This document shows positions 26,668-40,100 of a stretch of 64,000 bases of DNA, one piece after another; positions within the stretch are counted from its first letter, which is position 1; each line of letters opens with the position of its first letter. Origin of the DNA: Chamaea fasciata (lineage: Eukaryota; Chordata; Aves; Passeriformes; Sylviidae); NCBI GenBank assembly GCA_029207755.1, contig JARCOQ010000017.1, positions 4,290,945-4,354,944 on the forward strand, given 5' to 3'. Below the pieces are notes generated by a model. That model had not been told where the DNA came from. It did no database searches and saw only the letters and a program-made list of their open reading frames with translations. The translations under genes were made by a program, and so were the position numbers.

Positions 26668-29101
26668 AGGGGTCAGTTTGCCCGTGGGGACAAATCCTAA
26701 AGCACTGGATGAGCCGCTCCCAGCCTGCCCATTCCCCATGTCCCAGGCTGTGGCATTTTCCCTTGCCCAGCAGAACAAGGGCTGCAGTGGTGTTGGTGCC
26801 ACGACAAGATGCAAAGCCAGCTGAAGAACCTTGGTGTTGTTCAGGCTGTGACACATCGAGGAGCAAAGTGACAGCCCCACGTGGGAAACATCTTTTAAAT
26901 GCACTCAGGTTCCTCACACACGAAACAGCCCCGCCACTGCCAAATATTCTACCGTGGCATATTTTCCAATTGTGTTAATATAATTTTTAACATTCTTTAA
27001 CCTGCTTGCTGAGAAGAAAAATGAGAGTCTGATGTTCTCTACACCTTAATTAAGTTGATAAATAGTATCTTCGTGACATGTGAATAAAAAAGTTAACTCA
27101 AAGCTTTGTGTTTGCGAAGAGTCAGTAATTTTCATGATTCAGGTTTTAATAAGCTGGATTTGAAACTCAGTTGACTGGGAGGCAATGAGGTAAAAAGGAA
27201 AGATCTAGCACTTCTTTTTCAGCACCTCACACGCTTGGCTCTGAATCTCTGAAACCTCACGCTGGTGAACACAGAATAACTCTTTAAATGGGATAATTCA
27301 GATCTAATAGGTGAAAAAGCCTAAATTAACAGATCTGAAAACCACTGCTCTCTGAGAAAGGAAAAATTCGTCTCCCATCTGAGGGTCTGAGCTGATTCCA
27401 TGTGCAGCAGTGTCTGCCCTGTCCTCTGCTTTTGAGAAAAGCTCTAACAGGGACTACAGCAACCACAAATGGGAACAGTGACACCCCACAGGTGCACATC
27501 CTGTGCTTCCATGAGGCCTGGGCCTCCTGGAGCAGCTGTGCCACATCTGGCAGTGAGTGTCCAAGAGCACAAGTGGGGAGTTTGCAGACCCCCAGCCCTG
27601 TCAGAAATTCCAGCAGAGCAGCACCCAGCCCGATGTGTGAGCCTGCATTTGGCTTCTGCCTCTGCAGACACTGCAGCTTGAAGGAACCCAGAGACAGCAC
27701 TCCCTGGAGAACATTTTATGATTTTAACACGCTTATGTACTATTTGGCTCTTTTTAAAATCACTGTAAATGCATAAAGATTATAGGTGCTCATGTAGGCT
27801 ATACTTTAGAAGAAGAAAAATCAATTTTTCATTCGTCAGCAGCAGCTTGCAATACAACTGGAATATTACCTGAACCAAGTAAACAGAATTATCCTCTAAC
27901 CTGAATAAGAAAAATGTAGCAGAAAGTCTTTATCTCTCTATTTTCAACTTATATTATCTAAGTTTGACTGTGATTTAAAAGAAAGAAGGGAGGGGAAGAT
28001 GAGCCAAATGCAGAATTGTGATGAAAGAGGCAAAACCGAGCCCTCTGAAAGGCCTGTAAAAGGTTCACAATGGAAATGATTTTCAGTTTAAATTACTTTT
28101 GCAGGACTGTAATGTGGCAGTCAGGAAGCTTCTGTGAAAAGTCCATTCTATTTTCTTCTATTTTTTTTTCCTTTTATTGGTTTGTGTTTGTATGAACTGC
28201 CTGTGGCCCTGAAAAATACCTGTTTTAAATGTTCATCCCTATGTTCCTGGAATATCTGAGCACTTCACACACATTAGGAGTTTTTCTTTTATAAATCCTC
28301 TTTAAAAATTCTATTGTTGTTATTATTATCCAAATACACTTATAAATTCCTTGAAGTCACATTAAAAGGAGTGGGAACTACACTTCTGTCATAGAACTTT
28401 CTTTATCTTGCGTCTTTAGGCTCAAGATCCATTTGTAAAAATCTACCCACAAAACTACAAAAATGGTACCCAGGTTGAGGAGCATCCCCTGGACAGGAGC
28501 AACATCCAGCAGGGCATTGTGTTCCCTATGTCCCAGCCCTAAATGCTTCCTAAAGGTGTTGCATCCCATTTTCCCACCTGGAACATCATTTTCAGAAGTT
28601 GGATGAATCTCAGTGACAGAAACAAGGAGCAGGACAGCCCCACTTGTGACCCATCAGGACATTTTGCTGTTTAGAGGTAAAGTTTTGGATGCTTTTAAAA
28701 TTATATATTGTAATTACTCTGTGAGAATTAATGGAACTGCAGTACTCTCTGCAAGTGGAGTGTTTTGCTCAGGGGATTTTCTGTGTTGTGTCCATATCTC
28801 ACTTTTTTCAGGAATGCACATGGGAACAACAGATGAAAATCCCCTCCAGCTGGGGTCAGATGACTTTCACACTCATGGTTTCTCTCCTTCTGAATGTATA
28901 AAGAGAAATGTAGACATTTCTTAAAACTTACATTATACAGTCTCTCATAATTTAATCTCCCTTTTAACATCTAATTATAGAATTTGATTTCGTGAGCTTT
29001 TTCCTGCTTTGGTGAAGTCCACACAAATTGATATATTAAAAAAAAAAGTGATTAATTTTTCAGTATATATTGGGTGAAAAAGGGATGTAATCTTAAATCT
29101 A

Positions 29102-29266
29102 GGAATGGAATGGAATGGAATGGAACGGAACGGAACGGAACGGAACGGAACGGAACGGAACGGAACGGAACGGAACAGAACAGAACAGAACAGAATAGAA
29201 TAGAATAGAATAGAATAGAATAGAATAGAATAGAATAGAATAGAATAGAATAGAATAGAATAGAAT
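29102..29266. repeat. Graded pentanucleotide array: GGAAT x4, GGAAC x11, AGAAC x3, AGAAT x15
   Basis: 33 units of exactly 5 bp (165 bp) in four homogeneous blocks, each differing from the next by one base. Minus-strand reading gives artificial FYSIL/FRSVP repeats; not a protein. Confidence 0.98.
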
Positions 29267-30949
29267 AGCAGTTCTGTTCTTTCCATGTGGAGCCATGCAC
29301 AACATTTTGCAAACAGGTAAAGGTTTCTTAATCAGGAGTGATTGCCACCCACAGGGGCCGGAAGCTTTCCTGGAGACTTCTCTGTGCTCCTAAACTTATG
29401 GACTTAAAAGTCACTAAACTCTATTTATATATCCAAATTTACGTCTTTTAATGCATCACAATTTTTCATCTTCTATACTTCCAGATTCGTCTCTAAAATT
29501 TAAGGATTTTAGGACTGTATTTTTTTCTTGGCCTAAATTTCTAGGTGATGTTTTCACTTCCCTGGGCTTTTATAGTTTCACCTTTCATCCTGGAAATAGG
29601 TCTGGACTGATGTGGCAATAATAATTGTTTTGGGAAAAAAAAAAATTTATTGAGCCTCAGGTTATTTCTCCCTTGAAATATTCTACATAATTTTCTTTAT
29701 TCTAAACTCTTTAATATGTTTCTTGAGTCAGCAGAAGTTTATTGTGTGAACCTATTAGTTGCCGGTGATCTTCCCTGGAAAATGGATAGCATCTGTTTTT
29801 TTGTAAGACCAATCTTGTCATGTTTTTTAAAGACACCATCTGCTTTCCAGTGCTCCAAAGGGGACTGTGGTGTCCAGTGGGATTTTTATCATATGTTTGC
29901 CTCCTTTTCTGAACATCTGAATATTTTAGAGAGCAGCTAAAGGCATAATTCTTCCTCCTAAAGAGCATAATTCTTTTTATATTAAAATCACGTGGATGTA
30001 TTTTCAGCGAATTGAGGTTGAAGTCGTAAAATGCTTTTCAGAAATGTTATACTTAATGATATACTTCCGTATTTAATCATAGATATTTAGTGTGTACTCA
30101 TCAGAAGCAATTTTTGGTTCAGAGTCATTGCAAATATATTAAATTAGACACAACAGACCCATTTTCTTCAATAGGAGCTTTGGATTTGGTCCCCTACAAA
30201 TTGCTCACCGAAACGCTCTCAGAAATGCCTTTTAGTATCACCAATCACATCTACATTTTGAAAAGAACAAACAAAATCTAGCTTTATTCAACTGTGAATT
30301 CTATTGACCTGATTGAGCAACTTCTGTTCCTGTGAAAATCCGTTCCTTGCATGCTAATTACAGCAGAACCCTTTCGTCAGGAGCACGGCGGGTGTGGGTG
30401 AGGATTCCACTGACATTTTATTTCCTTTAAGCCTAACTCACATCCCAGGCCCTTTCAGCCACCAGCAGCAAAGCACATGCTCAGTTTTAAGCAGGAGCTT
30501 TAGTGTTTTGTTGAATTAGAGATTTGGCAACGGGTGGGAATATTAATGGGAGTGAAGTCATATAGGTGCTTAGAGCTAGAAAAATCCAAACCAAAGAAAT
30601 AAGAGAAAAAATAAAATATAACTCTTTGCATCATCTGAGGTGCCATTCTGTGTTTCAGGACTGAAACAAGAGGATTGTTTTGCTTGACACTATTGAAAAA
30701 AATATTTATATCCACCTTGTGCTAAGTCCTTTACCCTGATCCTGTTTTAATGTCTGACTGTGGAAGACCTGAGCCAGTGGCCGAAGTATCTGAGTGTGTT
30801 GTTAGCAGGGTAACTTCCTTAACAAGGCTCTTGATTTTACTAGGCTGTTCTCATGCAATTTTTCTCTGTTTTCCTCTACGTTCAACATGTGCCAGATGTC
30901 ACTCCCAGGCTGTTTTTTGTGTGAGAGTGAGAGATGATCAGAATGAGGG

Positions 30950-31260
30950 ACAGCCCAGCAAATGCAGCAGTGGATCTTTATTGATGAGCAGCAGCTCCTG
31001 GTGCTCCACAGCATCAGGCTTCATTCCCCAAGGATAATCACAGGAAATGCCAGCCCAGCCCCATCTGCTCCTGTCAAAGAGGTTTTACAAAAATGGGGAG
31101 GGCACATCCCTGCCTGGATTTATTACATTGACCAATGCCCCGCCACAGTCTCTTTATAAACAGAATATTCTGTGTTTGACCTTCATCATCCATAGTCATC
31201 CCACGCGTCCTTGTAGATTTCTACATTTTACATGTGCAGGTGCACACCTTAAATAATGTG
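30950..31260. mobile_element. Possible LTR-like fragment
   Basis: A GC-richer block starting with GCAGTGGATCTTTATTGA, with CTTTATAAACAGAATATTC and TGTTTGACCTTCATC further on, resembles the antisense polyadenylation and promoter regions of avian LTRs. No clear termini or target duplication were found and no second copy is in this window. It may be unique sequence. Confidence 0.25.
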
Positions 31261-33675
31261 TAAAATATTTATGCCTTCATACCATGTTAAAAAAGACAAC
31301 ATTTTGCTGCACACCTTAAAGTCACATTGCCCCTAAAAAAAAAACCTCTTCCAGAGAAACAAGATACAGTATAATACTGAATTCTTTCTTTTTGTCTAGA
31401 ATTGAATTATATCAGAACCCTTGATTCAAACACCACTGTAATACAATGGATATTAGGCTCTGTTTCAGCCACTACGAATAAATGAGATTATGTCTTTTGA
31501 GGTGGGACTTCATCACCTAATGTCCATAGATGTTTGTTGGTCCTTATTTTTTATTACAGGTGTTAAGCAGATGATTAAGAAGTTAAGCAGGATAGATCCC
31601 TGTTCAGTGACATTCTGTCAACAAGTGCTCCAGCCCGCAGAGATCCTGGCTGAATGTTGCTCCTTTTCACTTTCCAGGTCGTGCCACTCCTGCTGTCAGA
31701 CAAATACAATAGGAATTACTCAATTTAACACCATTTCAGTTCTAATTGAATTCCATTTGCTAAATCCTGAATAAATACATTACAACTGCTGCCTCGGTCA
31801 AACAGAGAGAAATAGCCATCTTATAATGACTCCCCTGTGGATTTAATGCCTATTCTATCTGTTAGAATAATGATTCCTACATCACTGGAATATATTTAAA
31901 GGATAATAGTTATTTAAACATGCCAAGTCTTCATACGGCAGATAAGTATTTTTAATTTGCATTTATGGAATGAAAAGGACATCTAGAATAACTGGTTACC
32001 AATTTGTCTATTTTCTAAAGTATCTTGGTATCAGAGCAAAGATAGAGGATTATGAAAGTGCTTTGTGCTTGCTTTCAATAGCAGTCTTAGGTGGGGAAAA
32101 AAGGGCCGCATCAAGGATGGGATTCACATCACCAAATACAGAAAATTGACATGGAAATGCACCCCCTGCTCATCACCCCTCATGGTCTGCTGGGGAAATT
32201 AAACCTCCTACATGGGACCCATCCTTATGGACAGCAGATATACAGAAAAGCTTAGATGAATATATGATCTTGGGAGGCTTAAATTCAAAGATATTTTGGC
32301 TGTTATAGGGATCTGAAGTTAGGTGAGATGAATCCCCCCGAAGACCACAAGGAGAAGTCCATTTGTTGGAATTAGGAGACTCATCCTGGAAAGGAAGGTA
32401 AATTTAAGGGAGAGAAGGGAGTGAATTTGTTCCACTTGAAAAGAAAAAACCAACCAAACAAATTTGGAACCTTTCCTTTGTTTCAGACCAGCCAGTTAAA
32501 TATTTCAAAATATCACCCATTTTTTTTCCTTTCTTTTCACAAGAGGTATGAATCTTTGTTGCTGATGATGATGTGAGCATTCACCTGGAAATGGGAGGCT
32601 GCGTTACCCTAATCCTGCTCTGAAGCAAGCAGAAGGAACACCTGAAGCCACATGTCCCTGTGTGAGATGAATGTCATGGTCCCTGAGACAAGGCAGGGAC
32701 TCAGAGATATCAGTTTTGTGAATGGTCACCTATGTCCCACCTTTTTATTTTTTTTAATCAGCCCAAGTTATTTGCCAAGCTTGACTCAAAAATGGTGAAT
32801 AATTTCAGTTCTAATTGACTATTTTTTTGAATAAACTATTCACAGCCTCCCACTCACTCTGCCTCCAAAATTCCATCTTTAGCACAGATCTTGTGAAACA
32901 ATGTAGATCATGAGAAGGGAGAATCTAATAGAAATCATGCACTTTCCGGAGCTTCTTTTAAAGTATAATGTGTCAAGCACAAGGGTCTTAAATATATATG
33001 GCTGTAAAAACATATCAGTGCCAGGTGATTGTTTAGGGCTGTGTTCCAATTAAATCCATTGAAGCTTGAGTTGGAGGTTACAGGTTGAAAATTCCCTGAG
33101 GCTGTGAATGACTCTGGGTACAGAGGGGGATTCCATCCCTCTGAACAGACGGGGTCTAATCCAATTGCAGGATTTCTGCTCCTTTCACCCCTCCCACCCA
33201 ATTAGCCAGCTGATGACATTTGTGTCTGGTAGCAACATTTTTAGGAGGAAGCTCTTTGCCCTTTCTGGTGAGTCAGAGACTGACTCCCAACAATGAAGAG
33301 TTCAAAGACTCATGTAACGTTTTGTCTCAGAAGGTTGCCTCGAATGTTAAATGAGGAGAACGAACACTGAGAGGGAGAGAGTTCGCTTATCAACAGAATA
33401 GAAAGAAGGAGAGTTCCCTCCCCTGCTACCTCCAGGCACGATGCTCTTTCTTCTGTACCACTTCCCCTTTATCTGTACTGTTTTCCAAACATCCAAAAAC
33501 CCCTTTGATTTTTATTTTACCCCGAAGAATGTTTAACGTTTCACTAATATTCCAAATGCAAATCACCAAGCTAAGGTAATTCACCCAGAAATTAGCTAAA
33601 ATGTAGCTATGGCAAAGGTACCATGCGCCAGGAAATAGATTTTATGAGTTAAAAATGTTTGAACTATTATATGGG

Positions 33676-33707
33676 GTTTGTTTGTTTGTTTGTTTGTTTG
33701 TTTGTTT
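33676..33707. repeat. (GTTT)n microsatellite
   Basis: About eight GTTT units, the last slightly imperfect. Confidence 0.9.
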
Positions 33708-34615
33708 TGCTGTGGATTTCCTGCCCAGTGTTTTCAAGGTAAAAGTTTAAAGTTATGCAGGTGGCAGAGGAGCTCCTCCTTTCTTTACCTGTGGTGGCTC
33801 CCTCACAGTTCTTTCTCCCCTACCAGAGGAGAGTTGTTTTAAAATACATTCACAAGAGTGTTGCAGGAAGTTGTTTTTCTATCACAGCTCCTGGTAAACA
33901 TGCACCCTGCGGTGAGTTGTCACCTGGTGGTATCACCATGGGTGGTGGAAATTTCTCAAGTTCAGTATTTTTAACAAGTAAAGAACGCATCAAGAAAGTT
34001 TTATTTTTGAGTTGAATGAATGGGTGAGATATGGAGCTGCTGAATATGCCAGACTGCTTATTTTCTGTTGATTTTGCCATCTTTGGGGACTGAATTACTG
34101 ACAGAGTAAGTGAATTTCCACCCCCTCTTTAGTTATTTTGGTATCCTCGTGTACTACCTTACAAAATCAGAAACTGTCTGCTTCTGCGACTCTGTGTTGT
34201 TTTCACACATGATGATATTTCCACTGTGGTCAAGAAAGAGAAGAAAGAAAATAACCTGCCGTGATTTTGCTTCTTCAGGATTGAAACAGTGAACAAGGTA
34301 TTAAATTAAGTACTTACTCAATTAATTTAACCATATATTTAGGATCACCTGGCTGTGCTACCTGATCTTTTCAATGTTATGGTCAAATGGTGTCTTTGGA
34401 GCACTGTCAAGAGACTGAGGATAGGGAAGTGTTCATAGGATCCCCTTTAAGGTTGTCTGGTTTTGTTTCTTTTATTCCTAGACCTGAAAAATCAGTAAGA
34501 ATGATTTGAAGAGATGGCTAGATGGGATAGAGGATGATTTACATTAGAATATTTGGGTTCCATTTTCTAACAGCCTGCATTACCCGTGTTATTTTTCCCT
34601 TATTTTATCCTTTAT

Positions 34616-34760
34616 CTCTTCTCTTCTCTTCTCTTCTCTTCTCTTCTCTTCTCTTCTCTTCTCTTCTCTTCTCTTCTCTTCTCTTCTCTTCTCTTCTCTT
34701 CTCTTCTCTTCTCTTCTCTTCTCTTCTCTTCTCTTCTCTTCTCTTCTCTTCTCTTCTCTT
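34616..34760. repeat. Perfect (CTCTT)29 microsatellite
   Basis: 145 bp of 29 exact CTCTT units, all pyrimidine on the + strand. Perfect purity suggests recent expansion and likely length variation. Open frames reading SSLLF are artefacts. Confidence 0.98.
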
Positions 34761-37109
34761 CCCTCTTTTCTCAGGGTGACCTTGAACTAATCTAATCTAT
34801 GTAGATAAAAAAACCCCATCTTCTACCTAATGAAAAGATAAGATAAACCCACAGAGATCTGAGGTGTATGATACACTGTTATGTGCTTACAAACCAAAAT
34901 GTATTGGCAGCACTCCAAAAGTGTCCTAGAAGACACACAGAAATAAGATAGACAGGTAGAAACAATTATTGATCAAGACCTTTCGTACTGGGAGCTAAAG
35001 TTAATAACATTTTATATCAAAATCAAGTGTGGATCCTGAGGGTGAGAGATGTATTCTGAAAATATTTGGTTGTACTTTGCTCTGCACAGGCTTGTAGGGA
35101 AGCAATTCAAACTCAGTAGCATGGGGGCAGGGAAACGGAAGATCACAAAAACTTTGGAAATGTAAGTGCTAATCAATCATTATTTGGTCTTTTTTCATCT
35201 AATGTGGCTACATGTGGCCAAACACAACTAGAATGGATTTTTTTAAATTTAAAATCCCTTGGTACACAACAACCATTTCAGGAAAGAACAGGCAGATTAT
35301 TATATTTGCAATACGCATTTTAGTCATGCTGTTTAATTAGTGAGAACAAACGTGGTCACAGTGTAAAATGAAGAACCTCAGTTAGGAATGGGCTGAGAAA
35401 ACAACCTAAAGCTGTAGGCTTTGCAGAACAAGGCTGTGTTTCAGCTTAAACACAGTCATTGCAGCCACAGAGTTGCAGGCACAAGTCTGCTTGGACACTT
35501 GGTACATCCCGTTTTTTATTTTGTGTGCGCAGTCGGAATAAATAAGTGTGGAATTTAGCAGGAAGACCAGGTCAGCGTGGGAAAGATGGTAGGGGAGATG
35601 CCACAATTCCTGTCCCAGAACACAGGATCAGTTTGTGGCAAGGCAGGGACGGGGATTGGACAGAGTCCAGAGCATCCCTCGGGCTGCTGAGTGCAGCACA
35701 TCCTGCCTGCAGGAGCCAGACTCCTTCGGTGAAGGTGCTGTGCTGTCACGCTGGGCTGAAGGCAGGTTTTCCATCAGCACTTTGGGTGTAGTGTGTGCCA
35801 AACAAAATCACCACCACAGATTGGGACAACTGCGAGCAAGGAACAAACCTGAGCATCCTGGCTGCATTTCCCCACTGGCCCTGTAGAACAACTACTCCTG
35901 TTTCAGGTGTTAGGAATTGTCTGTAGCCCTGAACTTGCATTTCCCAACAGGTTTGGAAACAATTTTACCTGCTCCTTTGCAGGCATTCTCACTCTCATCT
36001 CAAATTAATGAACTCAGGGTCTTTTCCTTGGGTTTTGCTTTTGTAGGGGCAGGTACATGACAATGTTTCTTTTTTGTACAGTTATGACTGGGATGGAGTT
36101 TTTTCCAACCAGAATTATTTTATGCTTTCCAATTCCTACCCTGGAAAAAACATGTGTAAAATATTTTATTCCATTTCTTCTTCCAAGATTTGCTAATGAT
36201 GCTACAAGTAGGAACCTTACCCTTTACATTCTGTTACATTTGAAAAAAGATGCTTAAAGGCACCACTACCTGTAGGAAAGATTTCTGGCAGAAGGAATTT
36301 CTATACTCACAACAACACTCAAGGCTAAGTTTGTTTTGATTGAACACTCTTCAAATGTTTTGTTGTTTTGTTTTCTTTTTTTCCCTTTATACAAAAGAAT
36401 AGCTTTTCTTTAAAGGAGAAATTATAATCTAACGTCTCTCTCATACTTTGGAAGCTCCTTCAGATGCTATAAAGAATATTTCTTGTTTCAGAACAAAAAG
36501 AGATATAAAGATGTTCTCCATTTCCCGAGTGTCTTATCTGCATAACTGAAAACTCCGAGACAAATGGCCACTGGGAAAAAATCCCAAAGTATTTAAGTAA
36601 AACAGGATTTCATTTCTTGTGGAAAATTCGGAGAAAGTAGATTAATAAGTCATATATATTTGAAAAGTACGCTTTTCACTTTTTTTCTTCTCTAATCCCA
36701 CTCACAACTGGTGATTCCACTGCTCTTTGTTTCCTTCAAGGGATTTTAAAAATAGACCAGGTCCCCAGAAGCTTCAACAATCCCTTAAAATGCCATGAAT
36801 TCCACAAGCAGGGCAGTATCCAGTCTTTCAAAAGGGTCCAAACACTTTGGTGAGCCCCAGTTAAAACTCATCATCACTTCATGCTCCATCACTCACATCA
36901 TTCACGTTTTGGAATTGTGAAGCATCTTGTTGCCATTCCATCCCTCCCCCATCATTCCCGAGCCTGGATTCTTCCCCACCTCATCAGACACTGGAAATGT
37001 AACTACAGCTCCTTTTTACACCCCGAGCTGCTCCCACAGGACACAGCCCAGACCACCCAACCTTTGGAAGTTCAGCTGTGGACTGAAGTATTTGGCAGCC
37101 CAATTCCAG

Positions 37110-37110
<1 letters not shown>

Positions 37111-37148
<38 letters not shown>
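37111..37148. repeat. (TTA)n microsatellite
   Basis: 38 bp of uninterrupted TTA units. Open frames through it encode runs of Tyr, Ile or Asn only because of the repeat. Confidence 0.95.
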
Positions 37149-40100
37149 GCAATAACATTTCTTCCTTCCTGCCCAGGTGGGAATGCTGCATCTCCTTTCC
37201 TGGTGTTCCGTGCTGAAGAGGGTCCCCTGGGCTGAGCAGGGCAGAGGAGATGAGGGAGCAGCAGCAGACCTTGAGGGCAGCTGGGTTTTGCTCAGGAGTT
37301 TTCGGAGCAGCATTTACAGCTGCACAAGACACAGCTAACTGTGACAGGGACTCTCCTTTCCTCACAGAAATGGAGGCAATAAAATCCATGGGCAAGGTGG
37401 TCTTGTGCCTTTAGGCCTGGGGAGAGCTGCCCTCAGATCCTCAGGTGTGGTTTTACCTGCTTAGTTGGCTTTGCTACTTTTCTGCGGGTAAGTAAAGTGA
37501 AACTCTCACTTTACTTAAGCCTCGTTTTCCACTACAAGGTTTTTACACAACATGAGACGATCTGACTCATGACCTTGGATATTAAAATTAAATAGCCCAC
37601 ATGCTTGCATAATTTGCACGTGTCTCTGAACATCTGAGCTAACCTGCATTAAAGATACACCTCAGTAACCCTGGATGCCGAGATCACCTATCCAGGAGTT
37701 TCTAGGCAGTATTTGTCATGAAGCTGTGGCAATTACTGAAATGACTGTGCATTTCTTCTATTGATTGTTGGCCTACCAGAATAAAATTACATTTGGCTCC
37801 AGATAATTCATTTTCTCCACTTGAGTATCGGTTAGCTTTGTGCTGAGACCTATCAATAAAAAAAAAAAATGTAGTTAGTGGGCTGGATGTTAACATTTTT
37901 CTTATTCTGAAAACATCTCATTATAGACTTAAAAAAGAAGGTAACCACAGTGAGATTGAGATATGTAAATGTCATTTCACATTCGTATCCTGTGAGTCTC
38001 ATTTCTAGGAGTCAGGCTACTCACAGGCACCACCTAAATACTGAGAGGTGTGCTTAGAAAAGTCCTCATGCAGACAGAGAAAGGCACAGATGGTAAAAGG
38101 ACCACCAGTGGCAGCAATTGGGTCGAAAGGAGGTGTGGAAATTTGGATGAGGTGATCTCCTGCCTGTTGAGTCAGGACTGTCTGATTTGTGTCACTGCTG
38201 CCTGGTAATGTGGCACTAACAATTTAGAAGGCTAGGAAACACAAGAGAGGCATAATTTAGGCCAAGATGTTTATCTTTGGTGCCTGGATTTTTCCATGTG
38301 TTATCCATGTTTAATCCTGCAGGCACCTGTTTCGTGAAAGCAGAGACAAGTCTCATAAATAATTGTACATAGGTGGCGAGGCTGGAAATTCGGTTCTGAG
38401 TTCATAGGGTGTGGCATAAAGGAAGCACCATTTAACTTTAGTGGTGATCTGTGCGGGGAACTTCGAGGATTCCTCACACAGAGAAGATGCCTTGGGTTGG
38501 TAAATGCACATGGAATTGCACCAGTCATTGTAAAAGAAAATTATAAATACAGTAAGTGTTTATCAGCAAATGCGGCGGTATCTTTAGGGCTTGTAATGAG
38601 GGGGAATTTTTAAAATGTGACATATTTGAATCCAGTACTGTAATCCAGTGGTGAGTTAACAAACCCCCACTGTCACTGCCTCCTGCACAGACCCAGTGAT
38701 CACACAATGCCATAGATGAACATATCAAACACACTCCAGAGGATTTGGAACAGAGGCTTTGATTCTTCTTCATCTTGTGGCCATTTCGTACCAGTCTAAG
38801 CCCCTCAGAATCAGCTGAAGCTCCTGTGTGCTCATCCTCCCTGGCATGGTGCAGGATGCTTCCCTGATTATTTACAGTGGCTTGTGGCACAAGCATTTCG
38901 TTACACTGAGAGATGCACAGAGCCCCTCAGATACCACTGTGCACATTTAACAGGTTCAGATCATTTTCCCTTGAGGTTAGCATAACGATTCCTGCTGATT
39001 TCAATGAGCACTGGGCAGGGCCCTGAGTGCAGCTTTCACCCCATATGTTTTGAAATGAACATTTCTTGCCACTATTTTCAGGTTTATTGTAGCTTCCTTC
39101 TGCCTCAGGCAAGGAAAAACAACAGGACACAATGACAGCACATTATATTGGAAGTAGCATGATAAATTCTAAATAGATATAATTAGCATGTGACCCCAAA
39201 GAGACCTTCCTATAATTAATATTGAAATATGGTGCATGCATTATATAGGAAAACATATTGTGTATTCAGAGGGAAGCCTTTGGAGAATGGAGGTCTGTCT
39301 GTAATGGCTTGTCATTTTTTCATTTTAATCAGAATTGAAATTTCTGCACTTGAAGAAGTAGAGAACGATCATTAAAAAAACACTTGGACTTTAGAAAGAC
39401 ACCACCTGCTTCGTTTTCCTCTTTTTTTATTGTGACAGTGGTGAAAAAAACCCTTAAATCTTCAGCTGGGGAAATGTGCACTAATGGGGAAACAGACCTC
39501 TGAGGAGCGAGCAGACTGACAAGCTGTTCAGGAGCAGGAGGCTTTTCAGCAAATAAAATTCACTCCTCTGGTAGTTTTTGGTAGATTATGTCATATCTAC
39601 AAGTCCATACTTATTCCAATCCAGCAAAGTGAATGAGGAACAGATACATAATGAGCATCCATGGAAAAGGGAAAGAACATCTCAAATGTAAGGTGAAGAT
39701 TAAGAGGGGCAAAGCCACCAGTGAGCTGGGGATGTGTTGCCTTCTGAGTGACATTCAGTTCCTATCACACAGCAGCTCATTACACAGTCTGTTTATACCA
39801 GAAGGAAACAAATATAAAAGTTAGTCCTTTATATTTCACATTAAATGCAGGGAGTTCAAGGGAACTGAAAGACTTCATTATGGGATCTGATACCATGCTT
39901 TGTGTTTTGCTGGGTCCTATTTTAAGTAAACTGAGTAATTTTTGTGGGTTTTTAAAAGGCTTCATATCAAATATTTAATTAACATTCATTCTGCAACTTT
40001 GGAAGCTGAAACTTTGGATCCAGGATATAATTTTTCATCAGAACGAACAAATATAAAGCAGACGTTAAGCAGAGGCAACAAATTTCATCTTAATTGTAAC

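Noticed and set aside
28975..29312. FYSIL/FRSVP repeat proteins on the minus strand
   Set aside because: Direct translation of the pentanucleotide array in all three frames.
34534..34795. SSLLF repeat protein on the plus strand
   Set aside because: Translation of the CTCTT array.
36881..37313. Frames with poly-Tyr, poly-Ile or poly-Asn
   Set aside because: Caused by the TTA microsatellite; flanking residues show no known domain.
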